Shown: piece after piece, positions 17,164 to 27,000 of the stretch
How the letters are laid out: the number at the start of each line of letters is the position of its first letter
How positions within the stretch are numbered: position 1 is the first letter of the stretch
From: Acidobacteria bacterium Mor1
GTDB lineage: Bacteria; Acidobacteriota; Polarisedimenticolia; Polarisedimenticolales; Polarisedimenticolaceae
Direction of reading: 5' to 3'
Assembly: GCA_001664505.1 (NCBI GenBank)
Contig: CP011806.1
Location: 5,658,793 to 5,722,792 of the forward strand
DNA: 64,000 nucleotides
Notes under the pieces: generated by a model
The model's input: the letters and a program-made list of their open reading frames with translations, nothing else
The model's database searches: none
What the model was told of the DNA's origin: nothing
Program-made: the position numbers and the translations under genes

Positions 17164-18593
17164 CCGGCCGCGCTCGTCGCGGCGGCGGCCGCCATCGATC
17201 GTGGGCGGTCCTGCCCGGGATTGCGGCCACGGTGCTGCTGGCGCTTGCCGCGCTTGGATGGCCGGGTGCGATCGCCGCCGGCGACGACCTGCCCCGGCAT
17301 CGGAGCGAGACTCTCTCGAACGGCATGCTCGTGACCGTCGTCGAGGAACCCCACGCACCGCTGGCCGAGATTCAGCTCTGGTACCGGGTGGGTGCGGCCA
17401 ACGAGTGGGACGGGATCCGCGGTCTGGCCCATCTGTTCGAACACATGATGTTCGGGCGCACCGAGGACTACGACGAGGGGACCTTCGACGGGCGGGTCAC
17501 CGCCTACGGCGGCTACAACAACGCCTACACCACCCCAGATGAGACGGTCTACCTGTCGACGGTGCCTCCCGAGGCGGTCCGCGAGATCCTCGAGCTGGAG
17601 GCCGCGCGGATGACCCGGCTGATCGTCGACGACGACGAGCTGGCCACCGAATCGAAGATCGTGCTGGAGGAGCTGCGTCTGCGGCTGGAGAACGACCCGT
17701 TCGTGCGCGCGTTGATCACGGCGCAGCAGCAGCTCCTGACCGAGCATCCCTACGGCTACGACCCCGCCGGCAACAAGGACGACGTTGCCGGAGCCACGGT
17801 GGAGGAGTGCCGGGATTTCTATGACCGCTTCTACGGCCCGCAGAACGTCCACCTGGTGCTGGTCGGCCCGGGAGATCTGGAGGAATCCCTGGCCGGGATT
17901 CGCCGGATTTTCGGCCCGGTGCCGTCCGGCGGTGAACGGCCGCCGGAGATCCCGACGTTGCGCGAGCGGGTCCGGCCGGCGGAGCTGGAACTGCGGGAGG
18001 ATCTGCCCCCGGTCGAGACCGCGATCCAGGCCTATGTGCTTCCCGAAGCGGACCATCCCGACCGGACCGCGATCAAGGTCATGCTGCACCTCCTGGGGCA
18101 GGGAGCGGTCAATCCGTTTCGCGAGGACCTGGTGGTTCGCCGGGGCAAGGCGGTCGAGGCCGGCATCGAGATCGTCGACCTGCGTCGCGGCGGAGCGCTG
18201 GTCTTCTACGCGGCGTCGCTTCCCTACCGGCGGCAGAAGACCGCCTTCCGGCAGCTCGACCGCAGCCTGGAGCGCATGGCCGCTCTCGAGTGGCTCAGTG
18301 AGGAACGGCTGGAGGCGGCCAAGCGTTCGATGGAACGCGAGCTTCACCGCCGCCGCTACTACGTGAGTTCCCAGGCTCAGGCGGTGGGCCAGGCGGCCTG
18401 GTGGCAGGGTTCACCGGGCCACGCGTTCGACGAACTCGATCGGTTGCAGCAGGTGACCCGGGAAGAGGTCGCCGAGGTCTACCTCCGCTACGTCGTCGAC
18501 GCCGAGCGCGCGCGTCTCTACTTGAAGCCGGAACGGGTGCCGCTCTGGATCCGCCTGTTCGGCTGGCTCTATCCGTTGGTGGACGGTCGATGA
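17160..18593 (+). CDS. M16-family zinc peptidase, active subunit
   Basis: 477 residues with an N-terminal signal region (LLALAALGWPGAIAAGDD). The inverted zinc motif H-x-x-E-H is at 91-95 (HLFEHMMF) and the third ligand fits E171, 76 residues on (ESKIVLEEL), as the family requires. It is therefore predicted to be active, probably in the periplasm. The start ATG at 17160 overlaps the preceding stop, and the next gene, also M16-like but without the zinc motif, starts by a four-base overlap with this one. The pair follows the two-subunit arrangement of M16B peptidases, in which one partner supplies metal and the other the R/Y pair. Confidence 0.93.
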   Translation: MTGRARRGGGRHRSWAVLPGIAATVLLALAALGWPGAIAAGDDLPRHRSETLSNGMLVTVVEEPHAPLAEIQLWYRVGAANEWDGIRGLAHLFEHMMFGRTEDYDEGTFDGRVTAYGGYNNAYTTPDETVYLSTVPPEAVREILELEAARMTRLIVDDDELATESKIVLEELRLRLENDPFVRALITAQQQLLTEHPYGYDPAGNKDDVAGATVEECRDFYDRFYGPQNVHLVLVGPGDLEESLAGIRRIFGPVPSGGERPPEIPTLRERVRPAELELREDLPPVETAIQAYVLPEADHPDRTAIKVMLHLLGQGAVNPFREDLVVRRGKAVEAGIEIVDLRRGGALVFYAASLPYRRQKTAFRQLDRSLERMAALEWLSEERLEAAKRSMERELHRRRYYVSSQAQAVGQAAWWQGSPGHAFDELDRLQQVTREEVAEVYLRYVVDAERARLYLKPERVPLWIRLFGWLYPLVDGR

Positions 18594-19912
18594 GCGGGCG
18601 GCGGTGGGCCGGGTGCGGGGCACTGTGCCGCCTGTTGCCGGCGTTGATGGTCGTCGCCGGGTCGATCCTTGTGGCCCAGGGAGCGGAGCGTGCCGAGTTC
18701 GAGACCTGGTCGGTGGATCCCCACACCACCGGCGTGCTGCTGGCGGACCATCGCGCGCCGGTCGTCGAGGTGCGTCTGGAGTTTCCGGTCGGCCGCTGGA
18801 GTGACTGGGCCCGTGCCGCAGGGGCGGTCGAGGCCTTTCGCATTCAACGCTTCGATCCCGAACGCCGCCTGCTCCGGCAGAGCGATGAACTGGCCGTCGA
18901 CCTCAGGCTCAGTGTGGGAGGGCGCCACGCGTTGCTGTGGGCCAGCGCCCTCAGCCGGGATCTCGATCGCCTGCGGGAGTTGATCGTAGAAGTGCTGGGC
19001 AACCGGGATCTCGACCGGGCCCAGGTCACCCGCTGGTCCCGGGAGGCGAAGATCGGCTGGAGTTCGAATCAGAAGCTTCCGGGTTTCGTCGTGGAGCGGC
19101 TGGCTCACGAACGCTGCCTCGCCGAGGGAGACCCGCGGCTGGATGGTTGGCGGGAGCCCCGCAAGCTGCAGCGAAACGTCACCGCGCTCCTCGAAACCCG
19201 GGACGAGATCCTGCGCCGCCCCGGCCGGCTGATTGCGCTGGCCGGAGATGTCGACCGTGCGGCCGCGGAGCGGTTCGCCTCCGGTTTGCTGCCCGCGCCG
19301 CTCGAGGACGCGCCGACCGATTCCCTGGGGCTGCAGGCGGCGGACTGCCGGGCCGGCGAGGGTGAGGAGAGCGCAGCGCTGCGGGGGTTGACCCAGTCGA
19401 CTCTCGCCTGGGCCCGCCCGGCACTGACCCTCGACGATCCGCGCTACCCGGCATTCCTGATCGCGGACCACGTCCTGGCCGGCCACTTCCGCTCACGGCT
19501 CTACGACGCGCTACGCCATGACGGGGGAGAGACATACGGGGTGAACAGCAGCGCCGACGCCGATCCGGTCCCCGGAGTGTATCGCGTTCGCACCTTTACA
19601 CGGGCCGGCAACGAGGCGGTGGTGACCCGCAAGGTCCGAAGCGCCTTGACCCGTTTCGCCGCAGAGGGGATCGCCGAAAGGGAGCGGGCCGAGGCGGTCA
19701 GCTTTCTGCTCGGCCGCCTGGCCTTTCGTGAACAGTCTCCCGGCGACCGGATGGCCCGGTACCTGAGCGAGCGGCGCCAGGGGCTGGAGCCCGGCGGTTT
19801 CGCGCGCCTGAGGGAACGTGCCGCGGCGCTCTCCCTCGACGAGGTCAACGCCTTCATCGCCGAGTTCTACCACCCCGATAGCTTCGTCCCGATCCGCGTC
19901 GTTCCGCGCTGA
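18590..19912 (+). CDS. M16-like peptidase, inactive partner subunit
   Basis: 440 residues with a signal peptide (ending VAQGAERAEF). The region where the zinc motif should be reads DWARAAGAVEAFRIQRFD, with no H-x-x-E-H, so it cannot bind zinc in the usual way. The substrate-binding R/Y pair is retained in SRLYDALRHDGGETYGVNSS. That combination is typical of the partner subunit of heterodimeric M16 peptidases. It is translationally coupled to the zinc subunit upstream (ATGA at 18590). The partners probably act together on peptides in the periplasm. Confidence 0.9.
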   Translation: MSGRRWAGCGALCRLLPALMVVAGSILVAQGAERAEFETWSVDPHTTGVLLADHRAPVVEVRLEFPVGRWSDWARAAGAVEAFRIQRFDPERRLLRQSDELAVDLRLSVGGRHALLWASALSRDLDRLRELIVEVLGNRDLDRAQVTRWSREAKIGWSSNQKLPGFVVERLAHERCLAEGDPRLDGWREPRKLQRNVTALLETRDEILRRPGRLIALAGDVDRAAAERFASGLLPAPLEDAPTDSLGLQAADCRAGEGEESAALRGLTQSTLAWARPALTLDDPRYPAFLIADHVLAGHFRSRLYDALRHDGGETYGVNSSADADPVPGVYRVRTFTRAGNEAVVTRKVRSALTRFAAEGIAERERAEAVSFLLGRLAFREQSPGDRMARYLSERRQGLEPGGFARLRERAAALSLDEVNAFIAEFYHPDSFVPIRVVPR

Positions 19913-19984
19913 ATCCCGCCCGGCCGCCTGCTATCGTGGCTTCTTGTGCAAGGGGCTCCCCGCCGAGCTCCCGGAGGTCGAGCG

Positions 19985-22009
19985 ATGGCAGACAAGAACT
20001 TCAAACAGATCGTCGCCGAGGGCATCCCGGCCGAGCTTCCCGAGATGCCCCCCTGGGATGACGCGGTCAACCACGCGCCCCGGCGGCGCCAGGTGCTGAG
20101 CCCGGCCGAGAAAAAGCAGGCGCTGCGCAACGCGCTGCGCTACTTCCCGGCTTCGCTCCACGGCGCCCTCGCCCCCGAATTCGTTCGTGAACTAGAGACC
20201 TGCGGCCGGATCTACATGCGCCGCTACCGGCCCACCGAATACGAGATGAAGGCGCGGCCGATCGACGAGTACCCGGCCAGGACCCGCCAGGCGGCGGCGA
20301 TCATGCTGATGATCCAGAACAATCTGGACAACGCGGTGGCCCAGCACCCCCACGAACTGGTGACCTACGGCGGCAACGGCACCGTGTTCCAGAACTGGGC
20401 CCAGTATCGGCTGACCATGAAGTACCTGTCGGAGATGACCGAGCAGCAGACCCTGGTGCTCTACTCGGGGCATCCGCTGGGGCTGTTCCCGTCTCACCGG
20501 GACGCACCGCGGGTGATCGTGACCTGCGGCATGGTGATCCCCAACTACAGCTCCCGCGATGACTACGAGCGGATGGCCGCCCTCGGGGTCAGCTCCTACG
20601 GACAGATGACCGCCGGCAGCTTCATGTACATCGGGCCCCAGGGCATCGTTCACGGCACCACGATCACCCTGCTCAATGCCGCGCGCCGCCAGTTCGGCGC
20701 CCTGGAAGGGGGCAAGCTAGGCGGCCGGCTGTTCGTGACCTCCGGCCTCGGTGGCATGAGCGGCGCCCAGCCGAAAGCGGCGGTGATCGCCGGCGCCTGC
20801 GGCGTCGTTGCCGAGGTCAATCCCAAGCCGCTCCAGGTGCGCCACGAGCAGGGCTGGATTCAGGAGGTCGAGACCGACCTCGACCGGACCTTGCTGCGCA
20901 TCGATCGGGCGAGAAAAAACAAGGAGGCGCTCTCCCTCGGTTTCCTCGGGAACATCGTGGATCTGTGGGAGGCGATGGTGAAGCAAGGGGTCGACGTCGA
21001 GTTGGGCTCGGACCAAACGTCGCTGCACAACCCCTATGCCGGCGGCTACTACCCTGTGGGGCTGAGCTTCGACCAGGCCAACGAGATGATGAGCGCGGAC
21101 CCCGCCGGATTCAAGCATCGGGTTCAGGAGACCTTGAAGCGCCACGTCGACGCAGTCAACGCGCTGTCCGACCGGGGCATGTACTTCTGGGACTACGGCA
21201 ACGCGTTCCTGCTGGAAGCCGGCCGCGCCGGCGCCGACATCCACAAACCGGATGGGACCTTCCGCTACCCCTCCTATGTGGAAGACATCATGGGGCCGAT
21301 GTGTTTCGACTACGGCTTCGGGCCGTTCCGCTGGGTCTGCACCAGTGGGGACCCCGCCGACCTGCGGGCCAGCGACCGGGTAGCCGCCGACGTGATTCGG
21401 GAGATGGCCGCGGAGGCCCCCGAGGACATCAAGCAGCAGATGCTCGACAATCTGCTCTGGATCGAAGAAGCGGAGCAACACCGGATGGTGGTCGGCAGCC
21501 AGGCGCGGATCCTCTACTCCGACGAGCAGGGGAGAATCCGCATCGCCCTGGCCTTCAACGAGGCGATCCGGGCGGGCAAGATCTCGGCGCCGATCGTCCT
21601 GGGCCGGGACCATCACGACGTGTCCGGCACCGACTCCCCCTATCGCGAGACCGCCAACATCCGCGACGGCAGCGCCTTCTGCGCCGACATGGCGGTGCAC
21701 AACGTGATCGGCGACTCCTTCCGCGGGGCAACCTGGGTCAGCCTGCACAACGGCGGTGGGGTCGGCTGGGGCGAGGTGATGAACGGAGGCTTCGGTATGC
21801 TGGTCGACGGCAGCGACGATGCCGACCGGCGCATCCGCGACATGATCGCCTGGGACGTCAACAACGGCATCGCCCGCAGGGCCTGGGCCGGCAACCCCGA
21901 GGCCAATACCGCCATCGGCCGGGCCATGGAGCGGGACGGGCGCCTACAGGTGACGGTGCCCGAGGTTGCCGACGACGCCTTGATCGACAAGGCCTTCGGC
22001 GGGTCCTGA
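19985..22009 (+). CDS. hutU: Urocanate hydratase, long form
   Basis: 674 residues. Converts urocanate to imidazolone propionate using bound NAD+ in histidine degradation. Diagnostic blocks are YGGNGTVFQNWAQYRLTMKY, EQQTLVLYSGHPLGLFPS, SYGQMTAGSFMYIGPQGIVH, FGPFRWVCTSGDPADLRASD and VSLHNGGGVGWGEVMNGGFG. Common urocanases are about 550-560 residues; the extra length is spread over an N-terminal extension and insertions, as in a known long clade. The ATG at 19985 has GGAGG upstream; a longer reading from 19946 is not needed. No hutH, hutI or hutG is next to it, so the pathway genes must lie elsewhere. Confidence 0.96.
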   Translation: MADKNFKQIVAEGIPAELPEMPPWDDAVNHAPRRRQVLSPAEKKQALRNALRYFPASLHGALAPEFVRELETCGRIYMRRYRPTEYEMKARPIDEYPARTRQAAAIMLMIQNNLDNAVAQHPHELVTYGGNGTVFQNWAQYRLTMKYLSEMTEQQTLVLYSGHPLGLFPSHRDAPRVIVTCGMVIPNYSSRDDYERMAALGVSSYGQMTAGSFMYIGPQGIVHGTTITLLNAARRQFGALEGGKLGGRLFVTSGLGGMSGAQPKAAVIAGACGVVAEVNPKPLQVRHEQGWIQEVETDLDRTLLRIDRARKNKEALSLGFLGNIVDLWEAMVKQGVDVELGSDQTSLHNPYAGGYYPVGLSFDQANEMMSADPAGFKHRVQETLKRHVDAVNALSDRGMYFWDYGNAFLLEAGRAGADIHKPDGTFRYPSYVEDIMGPMCFDYGFGPFRWVCTSGDPADLRASDRVAADVIREMAAEAPEDIKQQMLDNLLWIEEAEQHRMVVGSQARILYSDEQGRIRIALAFNEAIRAGKISAPIVLGRDHHDVSGTDSPYRETANIRDGSAFCADMAVHNVIGDSFRGATWVSLHNGGGVGWGEVMNGGFGMLVDGSDDADRRIRDMIAWDVNNGIARRAWAGNPEANTAIGRAMERDGRLQVTVPEVADDALIDKAFGGS

Positions 22010-22029
22010 TCGACGGCGGCGGCCCCGGT

Positions 22030-22059
22030 TTGACAGTGCGCGCCCGGGCTGTCTAGCAT
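22030..22059 (+). promoter_or_regulatory. Candidate sigma-70 promoter for sodC
   Basis: TTGACA at 22030-22035 and TAGCAT at 22054-22059, 18 bases apart. It lies about 85 bases before the sodC start. The same pair of hexamers, with a 16-base spacer, precedes the dGTPase-like gene at 53043. Confidence 0.5.
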
Positions 22060-22144
22060 CGTCGCGGCGCACCGATTTCGGTGTCGCTCTAAATGCCTGC
22101 GGCCCGCCGCCACGCCGCGCGGGTTTGACAGAGGGGACCGCCGA

Positions 22145-22744
22145 ATGAAGAAGTACGGAATTCTGATTCTGATCCTCGCCCTGGCCTGCTTTGCCGGCTG
22201 CGGCGGCAAGTCCGACTCCGGCGACGCAGCACATCAAGACGATCACTCTCACGGCGAAGGCGCCGATCACGGCCACGGCGAAGGCCACGGCGACAGCATG
22301 GCCTCCGCGGAGATGGCCGCCAAGAGCGGCAGCTCGCTGAGCGGCAAGGCCACCTTCGTACCCGAAGGCGACCAGGTGACCTTCACCCTGTTCGTCGAAG
22401 GGGTAGAGCCCGGAACCCACGCCGTGCACATCCACGAGACCGGCGACTGCAGCGCCGACGACGGCACCTCGGCCGGTGGCCACTGGAACCCCACCGGATC
22501 CGACCACGGCGAGTGGGGCGGTGAAGCCCACCACCTGGGAGACCTCGGAAACATGGAGGTCGGTGAGAACGGACAGGGCACTCTGTCGCTGACGACCGAT
22601 GCCTGGTCCATCGGTTCCGGCGCCGACAACGACATCGTCGGCAAGTCGGTGATCGTCCATGCCGTGGCGGACGACTTCACCACGCAACCGACCGGTGCAG
22701 CCGGCGGCCGCATCGGCTGCGGCGTCATCCAGAAAGAGATGTAG
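22145..22744 (+). CDS. sodC: Cu/Zn superoxide dismutase lipoprotein with His-rich N-terminus
   Basis: 199 residues. Lipoprotein signal (LILALACFAGCGG, lipidated Cys 19) then a His/Asp/Gly-rich linker with about nine histidines in 25 residues (DDHSHGEGADHGHGEGHGD), likely a metal-capturing tether. The SOD domain carries the copper ligands in THAVHIHETGDC and GGHWNP, zinc ligands in EAHHLGDLGN, a further His in VIVHAVADDF and the C-terminal GGRIGCGV with the active-site Arg and disulfide Cys. It dismutates superoxide at the outer or inner membrane surface. Own candidate promoter upstream and a strong hairpin downstream indicate a single-gene transcript. Confidence 0.95.
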   Translation: MKKYGILILILALACFAGCGGKSDSGDAAHQDDHSHGEGADHGHGEGHGDSMASAEMAAKSGSSLSGKATFVPEGDQVTFTLFVEGVEPGTHAVHIHETGDCSADDGTSAGGHWNPTGSDHGEWGGEAHHLGDLGNMEVGENGQGTLSLTTDAWSIGSGADNDIVGKSVIVHAVADDFTTQPTGAAGGRIGCGVIQKEM

Positions 22745-22748
22745 TCTC

Positions 22749-22785
22749 CCCGGGGCCGGGCCTTGCCCATCCGCCCGGCCCCGGG
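22749..22785 (+). terminator. Strong stem-loop after sodC
   Basis: Perfect 13-bp stem, CCCGGGGCCGGGC (22749-22761) with GCCCGGCCCCGGG (22773-22785), and an 11-base loop, four bases after the sodC stop. No T-run follows, so it is a stabilising or Rho-assisted end rather than a textbook terminator. Confidence 0.5.
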
Positions 22786-22826
22786 TAGTGTGATCTCTCC
22801 AAAGGCAGTTTCTCCGGGAGCCCCGC

Positions 22827-23822
22827 ATGCCACGCATCGACGCCAAGGTGACCAGCGTCGCCAAGTACGTTCCGGAACGGGTCGTGACCAACGCCGACAT
22901 GGAAGCGCTGGTCCAGACCAACGACGAGTGGATCCGCGAACGCACCGGGATTCGCCAGCGTCACTTCGCCGACCCCGGCACGCCCACCTCGTCGATCGCC
23001 TACAAGGCGGCGATGAAGGCGCTGGAGCAGCGCGGCCTGGCCGGCGAAGACCTCGATCTGATCGTGGTCGGCACGATCACTCCGGACATGGTCTTTCCCT
23101 CGACCGCCTGCGTGCTTCAGGAGATGCTGGGCGCCAAACGTGCCTGGGGCTTCGACCTGTCGGCGGCATGCTCCGCCTTCGTCTACGCCATGACCGTCGC
23201 CGCCCAGTTCGTCGGCTCGGGAAGCCACAAGCGGGCCCTGGCCGTCGGCGCCGACGTGATGACCTCGATCCTCGACATGGAAGACCGGGCGACCTGCGTG
23301 TTGTTCGGCGACGGAGCGGGGGCGGCGATCGTCGAGCCCTGCGAGCCGGGAGAAGAGGGGATCCTCGACTTCGTCCACGATATCGACGGGTCAGGCGCCA
23401 AGCACCTCTACATGCCGGCCGGCGGTAGCCGCAAGCCGACCACCGAGGAGACCGCCCGCAACCGCGAGCACTTCGTGCGCCAGGACGGCCGCAACGTGTT
23501 CAAGTACGCGGTGCGCCGCATGACCGAGATTCCCCAGCGGATGCTGGAGCGGAACGACATGACCGGGGCGGATCTGGACCTGTTGGTGCCCCATCAGGCC
23601 AACGCGCGGATCATCTCGGCGGCCGCCGAGAAGCTGGGCATGCCGTCGGAGAAGGTCATGCTCAACATCGACCGTTTCGGCAACACCACCGCAGGTACGA
23701 TCCCCATCGCCATGAGCGACGCCGTCGATCAGGGCAAGGTGAAGAAGGGGGACTCGGTGATGCTGCTCTCGGTCGGCGCCGGCTTCACCACCGGCTGCAT
23801 CCTGATGCGCTGGGCTTATTAG
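22827..23822 (+). CDS. fabH: 3-oxoacyl-ACP synthase III (FabH-like)
   Basis: 331 residues, thiolase fold. The catalytic triad is visible: Cys in LSAACSAFVYAM, His in LVPHQANARI and Asn in FGNTTAGTIPIAM. The N-terminal IDAKVTSVAKYVPERVVTN and NDEWIRERTGIRQR are typical. FabH condenses acyl-CoA with malonyl-ACP to start fatty-acid synthesis; stand-alone copies such as this can also serve specialised acyl chains. No other fab or acyl-carrier gene is adjacent. ATG 22827 follows CCGGGAG. The last codons and stop form the first unit of a 24-bp tandem repeat. Confidence 0.93.
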   Translation: MPRIDAKVTSVAKYVPERVVTNADMEALVQTNDEWIRERTGIRQRHFADPGTPTSSIAYKAAMKALEQRGLAGEDLDLIVVGTITPDMVFPSTACVLQEMLGAKRAWGFDLSAACSAFVYAMTVAAQFVGSGSHKRALAVGADVMTSILDMEDRATCVLFGDGAGAAIVEPCEPGEEGILDFVHDIDGSGAKHLYMPAGGSRKPTTEETARNREHFVRQDGRNVFKYAVRRMTEIPQRMLERNDMTGADLDLLVPHQANARIISAAAEKLGMPSEKVMLNIDRFGNTTAGTIPIAMSDAVDQGKVKKGDSVMLLSVGAGFTTGCILMRWAY

Positions 23823-23875
23823 CCCCGCGCTCGCTGGGCTTACTAGCCCCGCGCTCGCTGGGCCTACTAGACCCC
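23812..23875. repeat. 24-bp tandem repeat, each unit a small hairpin, covering the fabH stop
   Basis: Period 24. Unit 1 (23812-23835) and unit 2 (23836-23859) differ at one base; unit 3 (from 23860) is partial and diverged. Each begins with an inverted repeat, GGGCT-TAYT-AGCCC in units 1 and 2. The fabH stop codon is inside unit 1. The array could act as a multi-hairpin transcript end for fabH. Confidence 0.85.
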
Positions 23876-23906
23876 TCGTTTGCCGGGCTCTCGCCCGACA
23901 CCCGAA

Positions 23907-24251
23907 TCAGGCCAGATCGATCTTGCCGTGATGGTCGCAGTGACCATCGTGGGGGTGGTGCAGATGCCCGTCGACCAGGTAGTCGACGTGGTCCCCGTGA
24001 GGCACCGCCTCATGGCCGCATCCCGGTCCGTGGACGTGATCGGCATCGTGGCCGGTGCACGCGTGCCCGGAGGTGCAGTCTTCCGGGTTCTCGGCGCTCA
24101 CGGCGATGCGATGCTCGTCGTAGTGGCCCTCGTGGGGATGGTGCAGATGGCCGTCGTGGATGTAGTCGACGTGACCGTCGTGCTTGATCGCGGTGTGGCC
24201 GCAGCCCTCGCCGTGGACGTGATCCGGATGATCGTGTTGTTCGTGGCTCAC
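23907..24251 (-). CDS. Histidine-rich two-repeat putative metal-binding protein
   Basis: 114 residues, roughly a quarter of them histidine. Two tandem units can be aligned: HVHGEGCGHTAIKHDGHVDY with DGHLHHPHEGHYDEH, and HVHGPGCGHEAVPHGDHVDY with DGHLHHPHDGHCDHH. Each unit has a Cys and many His, consistent with zinc, nickel or copper binding; no signal peptide, so probably cytoplasmic storage or buffering. Start is GTG at 24251 with GAGGAGG upstream. Short His-rich proteins of this kind are widespread but uncharacterised. The nearby His-rich SodC suggests a shared metal theme, though the genes are convergent and separately transcribed. Confidence 0.88.
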   Translation of the reverse strand: MSHEQHDHPDHVHGEGCGHTAIKHDGHVDYIHDGHLHHPHEGHYDEHRIAVSAENPEDCTSGHACTGHDADHVHGPGCGHEAVPHGDHVDYLVDGHLHHPHDGHCDHHGKIDLA

Positions 24252-24373
24252 GGTGAATCCTCCTCGATAGGAATGTACGACGAGTCTAGCACCGGCCCAC
24301 TGCTCAAATGAGGCGTCGGAGGATTCTTGCTGCGCAGAATCCGTACCGTTCCGCTACGTCTTGATGCGGGGTT

Positions 24374-24385
24374 GATACTGCGTTC

Positions 24386-24393
<8 letters not shown>
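24374..24393 (-). other. Stem-loop spanning the gamma-glutamyltransferase stop codon
   Basis: Perfect 7-bp inverted repeat GATACTG and CAGTATC with a six-base loop; the stop codon (24386-24388) lies at its edge. No T-run follows on the minus strand. It may mark the 3' end of the transcript. Confidence 0.4.
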
Positions 24394-26094
<1,701 letters not shown>

Positions 26095-26098
<4 letters not shown>

Positions 26099-26919
26099 CG
26101 GCGTCTCCTTCGGATCGTGGGAATCGGTTCGTCGGCGCCCAGGATGCCGCGGCCGAGCCAGCCGCCCCCATCCAGGGTCAGGCATTCGCCGGTCACGTAG
26201 CCGGCAGCGTCGGACAGAAGCCAGGCCGCCGCATCGGCGACCTCTTCGCGGGTCGCGAAGCGGCCCAGCGGGATGCTTTCACGCACCTTCTGTTCAAGCT
26301 CCCGGCTCGGCCACAGCCGGTCGGCGGCGCCGGAGGAATCGAACGGGCCGGGCGCCACGGCGACCACGCGGATCCCGTGCCGGGCCCACTCGACCGCCAG
26401 GGTGCGGGTCATCGCCAGGACTCCCGCCTTGGCGCAGGAGGAATGGACGGTTCCGGGCCCTCCGGTCCAGGCGTAGGTGGCGACGACGTTGAGCATGACC
26501 CCTTCACGCTTGCCTTCGATCATCGAGCGGCCCACGGCCCGGGACATGTTGAAGGTGCCGTTGAGCACGATGTCCACCACCGTGGAGAAGGCTTTCTCGG
26601 GCAGACGTTCGGCGGGGCGGACGAAGTTGCCGGCGGCGTTGTTGACCAGCAGGTCGATCGGGCCGATCGCGGCCTCGACCTCCTTGACCGTGCGGCGGAC
26701 CGCGTGGTGGTCGCGGACATCGCACACCGAGGTGGCGACGGTCCCCGGTCCTTCTCCCGACTCCAGGGCCTGCCTGCCGCTCTCCAGATGCTCCTCGCTG
26801 CGGCTGGCGATGGCCACCGACGCGCCGGCCCGCCGGAGAGCCAGGCCGATCTGGAGGCCGAGCCCGGTGCCGCCGCCGGTGATCAGCGCCCGTTTTCCGC
26901 CGAACTGCTGGGATTCCAT
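26095..26919 (-). CDS. Short-chain dehydrogenase/reductase, 2,4-dienoyl-CoA reductase-like
   Basis: 274 residues. Rossmann motif ITGGGTGLGLQIG, NNAAGNFV, and a C-terminal DGGGWLG. The classical Y-x3-K is not present in its usual form; instead TYAWTGGPGTVHSSCAKAGV resembles the arrangement in 2,4-dienoyl-CoA reductases, where Ser and Lys occur in a SxxAKAG block and a Tyr lies earlier. A role in unsaturated acyl-CoA breakdown is therefore likely. ATG 26919 with GAGGATC upstream. It is the first gene of a coupled pair with ggt, divergent from the PDZ gene. Confidence 0.9.
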
Positions 26920-26963
26920 GCTGAGGATCCTCCCGGTACGCCTTTCTCGGCGCCGGCACGTAC

Positions 26964-26969
26964 TATAAA
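26964..26969 (+). promoter_or_regulatory. Candidate -10 element for the PDZ gene
   Basis: TATAAA, an AT-rich island in the 80-base divergent spacer, 32 bases before the PDZ start codon. No good -35 hexamer is visible at 16-18 bases upstream. Confidence 0.3.
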
Positions 26970-27000
26970 GCGAGAGATGCCCCAGGCATTGGAGGATGGT

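Noticed and set aside
19985-22009. A histidine-degradation operon around hutU
   Set aside because: No hutH, hutI, hutG or regulator is adjacent; flanking genes are an M16 subunit and sodC.
22125-22130. Second TTGACA before sodC
   Set aside because: Only 15 bases before the start codon, so no -10 box or transcript start would fit.
23812-23875. Possible CRISPR-like array
   Set aside because: Three short direct repeats with no spacers between them and no cas gene; it is a simple tandem duplication.
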